Assembly (NCBI GenBank): GCA_947683625.1
Contig: CANTUR010000639.1
Location: 620,001 to 684,000 of the forward strand
From: Mallotus nudiflorus
Taxonomy: Eukaryota; Streptophyta; Magnoliopsida; Malpighiales; Euphorbiaceae
DNA: 64,000 nucleotides
Reading direction: 5' to 3'
The notes beneath the pieces were generated by a model, which saw nothing but the letters and a program-made list of their open reading frames with translations, was not told where the DNA came from and ran no database searches. How positions within the stretch are numbered: the first letter of the stretch is position 1; the number at the start of each line of letters is the position of its first letter. Position numbers and translations under genes: made by a program. Positions 49,155-59,222 of the stretch are shown here, in pieces.

Positions 49155-50435
49155 TTACAGAAAGTATTTCTTGAGTTTGTCTAGGTTGATGGGTTCTTTG
49201 AACTCGTTTCCCTCCATGTTAGACAAAATGGTAGCACCTTTCGAAAATAGCTTTTTTACTAGATACGATCCCTTCCAGTTGGGCTTAAACTTTCCTCGAG
49301 GATCGGTCGTGACTGATATTGTGAGTTTCAACACCAGATCCCCTTCTAGAATCTTGCTTGGCTTGATCTTCTTATTGTAGGCATGGGCTATTCTTCTCTG
49401 ATATAGCTGAGAATAATATATAGCCTTCATCCTCTTTTCGTCCAGCAGTGTCAACTGAGCCAATTGACTTTCGACCCACTGATACTCGGGGAGTTTAAAC
49501 TCCAGAAGGACTCTCAATGACCTTATCTCAACCTTTATGGGCAAAACTGCCTCACACCCATAGACTAAGGAGTATAGAGTGGCCCCTGTCGAGGTTCTAG
49601 CAATAGTTCGATACCCCCATAATGTGAATTGTAAGTACTCAGCCCAATCTCAGTAATTTTCTAGCGTCTTAGCCAAGATCTTTTTTACATTCTTATTTGC
49701 TACTTTTACCGCTCCATTTGCCTATGGCCTATATGGAGATGATATATGGTGCTCAATCTTATAGTCTTTTAGTAGTGTCGCCGTCTCTGCTCGAAACTGA
49801 ACACCATTGTCTGTGACTATATGGTGTGGCAGACTATACCTACAGATTATGTTCTTTTCAACGAACCTCGACATCTGCCTCGCCCTCACGGTAGCATAAG
49901 ATTTAGCCTCAACCCACTTGGAGAAGTAGTTAATGGTCACAATGATGTATCGATGACCATTAGTTGCTTTTGGCCTTATCTCCCCTATGATGTCAATCCC
50001 CCATACAACAAATGGCCAAGGAGACGTCATTCCTTGAAGTTCCATAGATGGTAGGTGGCTAACATCACCATATGTTTGGCAACTGTGACATTTCTTCATA
50101 AATCCAACACAATCCGCTTCCATAGTGAGCCAAAAGTACCTCTGATGGGCTATTTTCTTCACCAAGATAGTCTCATTCATGTGTTGTCCACACACCCCTT
50201 CATGAATTACTTTCATAAGCTTCTGACCTTTATCTTTGTCGACACATCTGAGGTGTACCCCAACTGGCATTCTTTTCCATAACATCCCCCCGTGGCTTAT
50301 GAACTGCCAAGACAACATTTGTAGGGATATCCTTTCTTTCTTATCAGCGTCATTCAAAAATTGCCTAGTTTCCAGATACCTTTGTAAATCATAGAACCAA
50401 GGTTTCTCAATGACATCAACTGGTGTTACTTTCAC
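49155..50435 (-). pseudogene. Tat integrase
   Basis: The frame at 50435-49722 holds the His/Cys zinc domain (ending CHSCQTYG), the core with WGIDIIGEIRPKATNGHRYI, and TDNGVQF. TAG then stops it at 49724-49722. The rest reads 49721-49545 and 49544-49155, ending in the C-terminal domain (GDLVLKLTISVTTDPRGKFKP). The codon at 49706-49704 is AAA (Lys) in the place of the catalytic Glu. Family role: inserts the cDNA into the genome. Confidence 0.9.
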
Positions 50436-50519
50436 CTCTTCGTAACAGGGGGCTCGGGACTTTATGAGAATTAAGGGTCTGGCCTCTAGTTGCTTCCCAC
50501 TTTCTCACATGGAGGCCAG

Positions 50520-51415
50520 TGTGGCTAGGTCGTCTGCTACCTGGTTTCCTTCTCTTGTAAATAGATGAATTTACATTGTGTGAAGGAGCACAGAACGGTG
50601 GTCAAGTATTCCCAGTACAACCGTAATCTGTCTTCTTTTATCTCCTATTCTTTGGTGGCTTGTTTTATATGTAGCATGGAATCTCCGTAGATAGTGACAA
50701 TTTCCACTCCTGCACTACGCAATGCTTCTAAGCCAAAGATGAAAGCTTCATATTCTGCTTGATTATTGGTTACTTCAAATTTGAGCCTTTTTACCATCGG
50801 GATCATTTCTCCTTCTGGCATAACCAAAATTACTCCTATCCCAGCCCCCTTGTTGTTGACAGCTCCATCAAAGTACATTTCCCAATCTTATATCTCTATC
50901 ACCCCCAAATGCTTGTCAGGGAACTCCAGCTTCCACTCTTAGGTGTCCCTAACTGGGCTTTAAGCCAAGAAGTCTGCTACTGCTCTTCCTTTTACTGTCT
51001 TTTTGACCATATACTTTATATCAAATTCTGTGAGCAAAACGAGCCACTTAGCCAATTTTCCCATAAGAGACGAGGTTTGTTAAAGGTACCGGAGGGGATC
51101 ATGTTTGGAAACTACTTACACCTTATACGACTGGAAGTAGTGTCGTAGTTTCCTCGTTGCCCAGATCACTGCTAGACAAGTTTTCTCTACTAAACTATAA
51201 GTAGCTTCATAGGGTAGAAGCTTCTTACTCAGGTAATATACAGTGTGCTCTATTTTCCCTTCACCTTCCTGTGTTAGCATCGCCCCTATTGCATCCTTTT
51301 CAATTGCTAGATATAGGATTAAGACTTTACCTGGTCTCAGCGGTTGTAAGACAGGGGGATTCATAAGATAATCCTTGATAGTTTCAAAAGCCTGTTGACA
51401 CTTCTCATTCCACAC
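50520..51415 (-). pseudogene. Tat RNase H and second (archaeal-type) RNase H
   Basis: 51415-51116 is the first RNase H region (KVLILYLAIEKDAIGAMLTQ, YSLVEKTCLAVIWA). 50878-50645 holds YFDGAVNNKGAGIGVILV and NNQAEYEAFIFGLEALRSAG, the second RNase H found in the Tat branch. Its catalytic residues Asp and Glu are visible. Stops separate the two parts and cut the C-terminus. Confidence 0.85.
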
Positions 51416-52519
51416 AATAGGTTGGTCTTTCTTCAGAAGCTTAAAGATAGGGTTGTAGATGGCTGTTAGTTTGGCTATGAATCTGCTGATATACTGTAAG
51501 CACCCCAGAAACCCTCAGACCTCTTTTTCATTTTTTGGCGCGGGCATATCCCTGATTGCTCTGATTTTATCTGGATCCATCTCTATTCCTTTCTGACTGA
51601 TAATGCGTCCCAATAGTTTCCTAGATGTGACCCCAAAAACACACTTCTTCGGGTTCAATATGAGATTATACTTCTCTGCTCTAGCCAGAAACTTGTTTAG
51701 TGCTTCAAAATGCCCTTCCTTGGTTGTAGATTTCACCATCATATCATCTACATACACTTCGACCTCTTTATGGATCATGTCGTGCAATAGGGCAGTCGCC
51801 ATCCTCTGATAAGTGGCCCCTCCATTTTTCAACCCGAAAGGCATCACTTGGTAGCAGTACACACCCCATTCAGTGATGAATAATGTCTTTAATCTATCCA
51901 TTACCGCTATCATGATCTGATTGTATCCTGAAAATCCATCCATAAAAGAGTACATTGCATTGGAAGTCACACTATCAATCAATGTGTCAATATGCAGTAG
52001 GGGAAAGTCATCGTTAGGGCAGGCTTTATTCAAATCTCAGTAGTCCACACACACTCTGACCCTTCCATCCTTCTTGGGAACTAGAACTATATTCGCTAAC
52101 CACTGAGTGTCCTCTACCACTTCTAAAAACTTTGCCTTTAGCTGCTTTTTGACTTATTCCTTAACCAAGAGAGCCCATTCTGGCCTTAGCCTCCTTTGCT
52201 TCTGCTTTATTGGCGCTATGTGAGGGTATATGGGGATTCTATATTCTAAGATCTCCCTATTGATTCCGGGCATGTCTTCATAACCCCAAGCAAATACTTT
52301 CTGTCTCTTTTTTAAGATTTTTTCCATTTTTTCTCTCTCATCATGAGTTAAGCCAGAAGTAAGCAGTATATTTTTAGGATTATCATCTGTGCCTAAATTA
52401 AATGATTCGATTTGCATGGAATTAACATCAAACATATGCATGAAATGATCATCACAAACATAATAACCATTAGGGAACACATCACACAAATAAGCAAATT
52501 CAGATTTCATTGCATTCAC
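51416..52519 (-). pseudogene. Tat reverse transcriptase
   Basis: 52519-52154 is the entry region (DMPGINREILEYRIPIYPHI). 52033-51515 follows, with NKACPNDDFPLLHIDTLID, DGFSGYNQIMIA, MPFGLKNGGATYQR and the catalytic box YVDDMMV. Two TGA stops stand where Arg is expected, before NKACP (about 52036) and after NEKEV (51514). Both look like CGA to TGA changes. Confidence 0.9.
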
Positions 52520-52577
52520 TTTTGAAAAGAAAAGATCGTCAGTTTCAAATAGAGAAGCTAAAGAAATATCAAAGTCA

Positions 52578-53720
52578 TTATAAAAGACATCTATGATCTA
52601 CGATAGAATTGAGGATGTAGGTCTCAAAGTCTAGGTCTTTATTCTGATCATCAATGCCCTTCTGCTTTGAAATAGCTTCATCCTCTTTAAACTCCTCTTC
52701 AGCCAGTACCAGCTCCTCAGTAGGGGCCTTTTCGATAGCAACTTCCCCGGTTTTGTTCATAAATTCAGCAAAAATCTCAAATCCCGGGATGACTTCCCCA
52801 ACCATTAAGAGAGGCTCTAGGGTCCCACTGTATGGTTTCCCGGTGCCTTCCTTTACAAAGGTTTCCCACAGAGTTTTCTTTCTAGTCACAGTCTCCTTTC
52901 CCTTTTCTTCAAACTGGTTTGACAAACCCCTTTCCTTCTCAGCTTCATCAACCTCTTTGAACCCTAACTTGTGCTTTAAAATAATTACTTTATTTCCCAA
53001 AAACCTTGAAGGTCCGCTCTAATTTTTCCTTAATCCCATGCTGGGCAGAAACTTCATATTACGCATCATCCTCAGAACCCTTTCATCCATTTCATCTTCA
53101 TAGATCACATAGACTTCAAAACTAGGGCTAAGGGAAATCTCCTTAGGGATCAACTTCAGTACGGCTATGGCGACTTCAGTTTCGGCTGAGATGGTGACAA
53201 CCCTTCCTTCATGTGGAAACTTAACCTTTTGATGGACAGTGGATGGAATGCCGCCCAGGGGGTGAAACCATAGCCTTCCCAATAAAATGGCAAAGGTTAC
53301 CAGGATATCAATCACATGTAGGTCAACCCAGACTTCTATAGGCCCTGTTCTGACTAACGCCCTGAAAGTTCCCTCCACAAATCTTTTAGTGTCATCGTAA
53401 GCCTTGATAACTACTTCAGAAGGCTTTAAGTCAGCTACTGTCAGCCCTAACTTTGGTAGAATCTTCAATGGACACACATTGATGGTAGAATCGTTATCAA
53501 CCATCATACAGTAGGTCATCTTCCCTTTTACTTCGGATTTGATAAATAGAGCTTTATGGTGATCCTTCCCTTCTAGAGGCAGATCGTCATTGGAAAATGT
53601 TATCATTCCTTGAGGAGTTTTTATTAAGGACTGAACCATCTGTTCTGGAGTGGAATTAGTGGAAATTTTTCTTTGGTCTAGTGCTAGGACCAGGGCTTCC
53701 CTGTGATCCCTAGAATGCAT
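52578..53720 (-). pseudogene. Tat protease and linker
   Basis: 53720-53019 contains the protease, with VDNDSTINVCPLKILPKLGL as the active-site region and LLGRLWFHPLGGIPSTVHQK toward the end. The active Asp is present, but the usual Gly after it is replaced. 53000-52578 is an acidic, Lys/Glu-rich linker between protease and RT. The two frames are separated by a stop near 53018. Confidence 0.8.
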
Positions 53721-53893
53721 GAGTAACTCCCAAACACTAGCAATGGTCTCTCTGCTTTGTTCTACCTCCTTTCCCTTCTCTGCACATTCTGCCTTTTCGG
53801 GCCCAACCTTTGTAACCTCAGCTTCTTTTTTTTTTCTTTAACCTTTCCCACAGACTAACTTGGCTCACACCCCTCATTGTCCCATAGGTCATC

Positions 53894-55448
53894 TCATTCT
53901 CTGCTTTCATCATCAGAACTCCATATGTCCAAGACTTGTACCTGTAACTCCATGGGTCGTTTGCTTATTCTCATGTTTTCAGGCTCGGTCTGTTGGGAAT
54001 TATGAGAGACATCAATGAAGGAGTTTAGGACTTGTTCTTCTGTTAGGCCAGAGTTGACCATTAGAATGAATAGGTTAGGAGGTAGTACATTTCGATAATT
54101 GGGTAATGGGTTGGTTTGAGTGTTTGGTTTTCTATTTTCTAGGTCGGTGCTTTTACCTGAGTCTATCAAATCTTGGATTTCATGCTTTAATCGGGCACAG
54201 TTGTCTGTGTCATGCCCGATGGTTTGATGAAATTTATAGAAAAGCTTTGGGTTGGCTCCAGGCAAGGGTTATTGCGAAGGCAAGGGTCGTAACAGGTTCT
54301 TCTCAATAAGCTTATCGAGGACCTTAGACATAGGACGTCCCAGATTAAAAAATCTTTGGGGTTGTCTGACTGCACTGACTTGTACATTACTGCTCGGTGG
54401 TCGAATAGCATGAATCTGAACGTTACTGCTCGAGTTGGCCCCCTCTTTGCCCTCAGATCCTCTTCCGAAAAATTTCTTCTCTTGAGCCAAGTCTGATTCT
54501 TTCTGGACCCCAAATCTGTATAACTCTTCAAAATTCCTGATCCCCAGATCTCTCAATTTCCTAGTCTATTACCAAGACCAACTGGTCAGACTCAGCTGGC
54601 CTATGTCTCATCAAGGATAATTTTCCCCTCCAACGAGTCAGGTAATCAGCAAAAGGCTCGCTAAAGTTCTGCTTAGTATTCTGTAAATCTCTCAAGGACA
54701 CTTCTAGTTGGACATTGAGACCATATTGCTTGACAAAAGCAGTGCATAATTCTTTCCAATCTGACTGAACATGCGGTTCTAAGGTGTAATACCAATGAAT
54801 CGATGCTCCTTCCAGTGAAATAGGGAACTGCTTAACAATTTGGCTCTCAGTTAGCTCAGTAGCCTTCATGTATATTACATATTGCTTCAAATGCAAATGG
54901 GGATCCTCAGCACCAGTATACTTCTTCATGTCTGGGAATTTAAACTTACGAGGCAGCGGTTTATCACCCTTTTCCAAATTCAGATTGTAATCTAGGGGGG
55001 CAACGATACCCTTCTCCTTCATCATTACCTGCATTTGGTTCATCACTTTGGTCATATTCTTAGCCCACTCAGTCTGACCCACATCTTTGGCTAGGATGAA
55101 ATTTCTTTAATTCCCTAGATTGGCCAATATTGTCACATCATCCTCTTCCTTTCCTCTAATTAGTATCTCCTCGTCAAGATTGACCGGATCGATTAGCGGT
55201 GCATTAGGTGGCTGTGTTGGCTGACTTTCTCTGATAAGTTTAGTAATCTCCCCCATCATTTCCCTCATCATAGTCTGGGTTTCTGTTATTACTTCTTCTT
55301 TCCACCGTGCCCCAAATGCTTCTGGGTCAAACCCTTCTACCATTCCTAATTTTGAATTTCTGATCAAACGACCTGAACTAGTTCGAATCCACCCTGCCGA
55401 GCTTGAAGGATCTATAGCGCTGCAAAACAACTGATTAGAATGATGCAT
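53894..55448 (-). pseudogene. Tat gag
   Basis: ATG at 55448-55446. 55448-55107 is the N-terminal part. 55082-54561 is the capsid part with RKFKFPDMKKYTGAEDPHLH, GASIHWYYTL and FADYLTRWR. 54556-54269 and 54265-53894 contain the C-terminal zinc-knuckle region, FYKFHQTIGHDTDNC; its first Cys is replaced (Tyr or Lys). Stops or frameshifts break it at 55107, 54561, 54269 and 53894. Confidence 0.85.
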
Positions 55449-56256
55449 GACGTGTATGCATGATATGCAAGTTCATTATATTTAGAAACAAAAAGGTCAC
55501 ACATGAAAAGATATACAAGATAAAAACATGGAACTTAAACGTGCAAACTTTCGCCCTTATTTCTCCCACACACGTATTCGATGGCGAGTATCTTGTCCTA
55601 GGATTTTTGGCCTGGGTTTTAATTATCAGCGGGGGATAACAAAACTGACGTATGCAAGAAAACTCTTAAAATGATTCAGACAAGTAATGGTTCCTTTAAA
55701 TAAAGCTCGAGTCCACTTTCTATGAGCCAAGATCCTTAGCACCATAAACTTGCTTGTCAAGGCCCATTTGAAATAGGTTATGAGTAGGCGTGAGCCTTTG
55801 TTGACTAGCTTATTAATAATGGGCTTTGGTCGGACACGAGGGCTCATTTTATTTTGGACTGCTTATTGATGGGCTCGAGATTTATTTTAAGGGTCCATTA
55901 TATGGCATAATACACATACATATGGGAAAATTCCTAAGGATAGTTGCTAAGTCATTACATGGGCTTGAGTCATGGGTAAAAAGGCTTTGGCTCCCACAAC
56001 GATATACATCCATATACGTCTCCCCACTCAAGGGTCAAACAACGTGGATTAGTACATGTCGTGAGTGACAATAATCAAATATTCCATCACTAGGTTTGAG
56101 TGAAATGTAGGTAGCGAAGTACTGACTATTGTCGAGTTTATTTGGGATTGAAGTGCTCATTGTGTGCAAAATGTGTAGTGAATGCATAAATGCAGGAAGA
56201 AATAAGAAAATAATTAAAGATGATAAAATGTAAAACACTGAAATCAGTTTCTCTAT
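55449..56256. other. Untranslated leader of the Tat element
   Basis: Between primer site and gag. Small frames on both strands show nothing recognisable. Confidence 0.7.
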
Positions 56257-56273
56257 CCCCAGTGGAGTCGCCA
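56257..56273 (-). other. Tat primer-binding site
   Basis: The plus strand reads CCCCAGTGGAGTCGCCA, one base from the LTR. It ends in CCA and looks like the 3' end of a tRNA. Tat/Ogre elements are known to use tRNA-Arg, so I infer that tRNA. Confidence 0.8.
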
Positions 56274-56274
56274 C

Positions 56275-58248
56275 TGTAGGTGGCGGGGTTTGGCGACAAC
56301 GGCACTGTGTGGGCTTGAGGCCTACTAGGAAATACGATATAGGTCTTGGGCCTATTCGGAGATGGAGTCGCCACCCGGATAAAAGCTGGGACATACTGTA
56401 CAACAACTGGATCCTACGGAGGTTCCCAGAAGCCGTCATCAGAGATCAAGTTCGGAAACTAGGTATGAGCGTTTGAATGCTCACCTAACCTTACGGTTGG
56501 CCTCCGTTTGTGTTTTGCATTTTATTATCATTTAATTATTTAATTATTTCCTCATTTACCACACGTAATGAAATTACCTTCGGATAATTGCCAAATTTTA
56601 TAATTAAGTCCGAGTTTGCACATTAGTCCAATTTCATGCCTTTAAGTCCCAATACTCAAAAAACACAGTAAATAAAATAAATAATAATTTACAACCATAC
56701 ATTCAAAAATAAAAAGGGAAGGGATTAAGGATTACAACGCTTTTTAACTAAATAAACTAATAATATATAGAAAATAAACCAAACATATACCAAAAACAAA
56801 CTATTAAAATAACATAAAAGCGGTAATATACAAGAGCTAACTAGCAAAAGTGACTACTCGATGACAAAAATTATCAAGTAATTCTTGCAAATAACACACG
56901 GTTAGCCCTTCTTTTCACAAAAAAGCGGAATCACATGTAACGATATTTACAAAGAGGTTCTATAAAGAGGTTTTCACATCATAACTAAAGAAAGCATCAA
57001 ATAATCAAGATAATCACCACCATGCAATCATACAGACATATTTAAGGTTAAAAGGGGACATATTAAAGCAGACGTCATAACAAACAAATAAAAAATGAAG
57101 CAGGAAGTGGTTTAACCCTATCAATGAGGCGGTCGCCTCATTAATGAGGCGACACCTTAACAACAGGGGAACCTACCTCATTGCCAAAAGCACGTGAGTC
57201 ACATACAAAAAAGGGCCTCTTGGAGGCCTGTCAATGGGGCGATTGCTTCATTGAGAGGTCCGCTTTGACTCCTAAGATGTACAAATTTCTACTCTAAGTA
57301 ATCAAAACATGCATATACACACTCTACACTCCTCATACTACGACTACATGCCAAAGTATTCAAAGATCCATCAATAAAATAAGATATCAAGCATGACACA
57401 TTAGAGATAAACCTAAAATGTACTAACAGTTCAGTTACACATAAGCAAGAACACCCAAAATAATGAACATGTCAAGTTTAAGTGTAGATTTTATACCAAA
57501 ATGAGAGGCCCTCAGAGCTGTTTTGATTGAGATCCTTGCTAGGATGTGGTATCTACCTTTGACACAAGTTTCTTCCTTCTTTCCTTATGGAGAAAGTGGA
57601 CTCCTTTGCTTCCACCTTCCTTTCCTTTCTTGAGGACGTTTTTCCTTTTCTTTTCCCCTTTGTGTTTTTCTTTTTCAGAGCTCTCCCCCTCCTCTTTTTT
57701 TCCCAACCCCCTCTTCTCTCTCTTTTTTTCTCTTTTATTCCTTAGCTTTCCTATGCTCCTAAGCCTCCTAGCCCATCATGAGCTCTCATAGCATTTTTTC
57801 TTTCCCCAAAAATCTTTTCCTCACCCAAGAAAGAGGTCTGGAGAGTGGGACCCGCACCACTTGGCCGTCATGATTGCAGCTGCATTAAATGCAGTTGCAA
57901 GTGGGCTGCTATAGGGGCGGCGCCTCATCAATGAGGCAATCGCCTCTGTGATGAGGTGATCACCTCATTGGCAACTGCCAAAGAGGCAATCGCCTCATTA
58001 CACTGAGGCGATGCCCCTTTGGCCCGGGCCTGCGCTGGGCCAGGCGGGCTTGGTCCAAATCTTGATAGTTGGACTTGGTTTTTGGATTTTCAGGCTTTGG
58101 GTTTTCAAGTCCACTTTTCACTTAGAGATTCAGGCTTCATCCTCATGTCCAAGTTCACATTCTCATCATCGGGCTTGACAATGGGCTAGTCAAATTGAGC
58201 AACCCTAATTCGTCCTCTAACACGGACCGTCCGAATCGGGTGTCTACA
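56275..58248 (-). repeat. Tat 5' LTR (right)
   Basis: 1974 bp, TGTAGG...TCTACA, followed by GTAGT (58249-58253). Same LTR as 29070-31053. It has palindrome clusters at 57120-57260 and 57915-58020, which differ in length and order from the solo copy. Its outer (U3) end lies 375 bp before the start codon of the oxidoreductase gene. Confidence 0.95.
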
Positions 58249-59222
58249 GTAGTCTTGTCAACAATAAATCTGCAAATAAAAAAAATCACCAACAACCACA
58301 AGCATCAAGTCAAGAACATTAAGGACAAGAATGATCTAAAATTTTTTTTGTGAACAATATGCAATGTTAATATTTTGAATTTTTGTGTTTAAATGATCTA
58401 AAAATTTCTTTGAGGGCAAATATGACATCGCTATAAACATTGAGGGCAAGAATGAAACCTTTTCCCTTAAAGAAAAATAAAAAAAGCAAGGCAGGCGAAT
58501 TCAGAGGACAGTTTTGGTCGTTAACGTGTCCAGTTGTGCGGCACACGACATGCATTTTTTTGCAACATAAGTTGATGATAAATTGAAGGAAAAGTTAAAG
58601 AGGATTTTGGGTTCGGCTTTGGTATGGCGATGGTTCAGCTTGGACAGTGTAATGGGTTGTTTCAGAACCCAAAAGTGAGTCCACTACTTCAAAGAAGAAA
58701 GGAGAGAACTCAGAGGAGCATGTCTTTGCAAGCACAAGCTGTTCCTTCTAGAACCCAGGTAAGCTGTTACTAAATTCTGTTTGTTTCCATGGAAAAATTG
58801 GGTTCAGGTACTAGTATAAGCTATGATTTATTCTTAAGTATCCTGATGAAGAGGGTGCCATTATTTCATCAGGAAATTTTAGCTCTTCTTAGCTTTTTAT
58901 CGTGGGTGTAAGTATATTGTAACCGGACTTTTCTCATTGAAACTTTGAGGTCTGTTTGGGTCATATTCGTTATCACTAATTAGGGAACTAGTTTGCTATT
59001 GGGTAGAATTGAAATGTACAAGCAAGCTAAGTGCACTTGAACATAATGCTTAATGGAGATAGAATTCAACGATATAAAAATAAATAAATAAATAAATTTA
59101 ATGGAAGTGATTTCTGGGATGCCTTAACGTGAGCTTGCTTGTCCAACTGCAATAGACCAACAATGGAAGTGTTTTCTTTGATTTGAATAAAGTTTGTTAA
59201 AATTGCTTTAAAGCAATAAAAA
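58249..59222 (+). repeat. Duplicated 5' segment of the oxidoreductase gene, copy 2
   Basis: The same segment as 31054-32018, here in its working place at the start of the gene. The match ends after AATAAAAA; intron 1 continues with unique DNA. Confidence 0.95.

Larger units (their letters stand above)
32019..58248 (-). mobile_element. Tat-type Ty3/gypsy retrotransposon, truncated at its 3' end
   Basis: Reads right to left: 5' LTR (58248-56275), primer site, gag, protease, RT, RNase H with a second archaeal-type RNase H, and integrase (to 49155). Then comes a spacer and two genes on the opposite strand. This layout, with an extra RNase H and antisense ORFs between pol and the 3' LTR, is known for the Tat/Retand branch. 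The 3' LTR and polypurine tract are missing: the element breaks at 32019 against duplicated host-gene DNA. An Athila element is nested in it at 34761-48021. Without that insert about 13 kb remain. All genes carry stops. Confidence 0.88.

Noticed and set aside
49821..50282. Plus-strand ORFs of about 75 codons
   Set aside because: Shadows of the Tat integrase.
56035..56439. 134-codon minus-strand ORF, with relatives at 29053-29334
   Set aside because: Spans the Tat LTR end and primer site; conserved because it is LTR, not because it codes.
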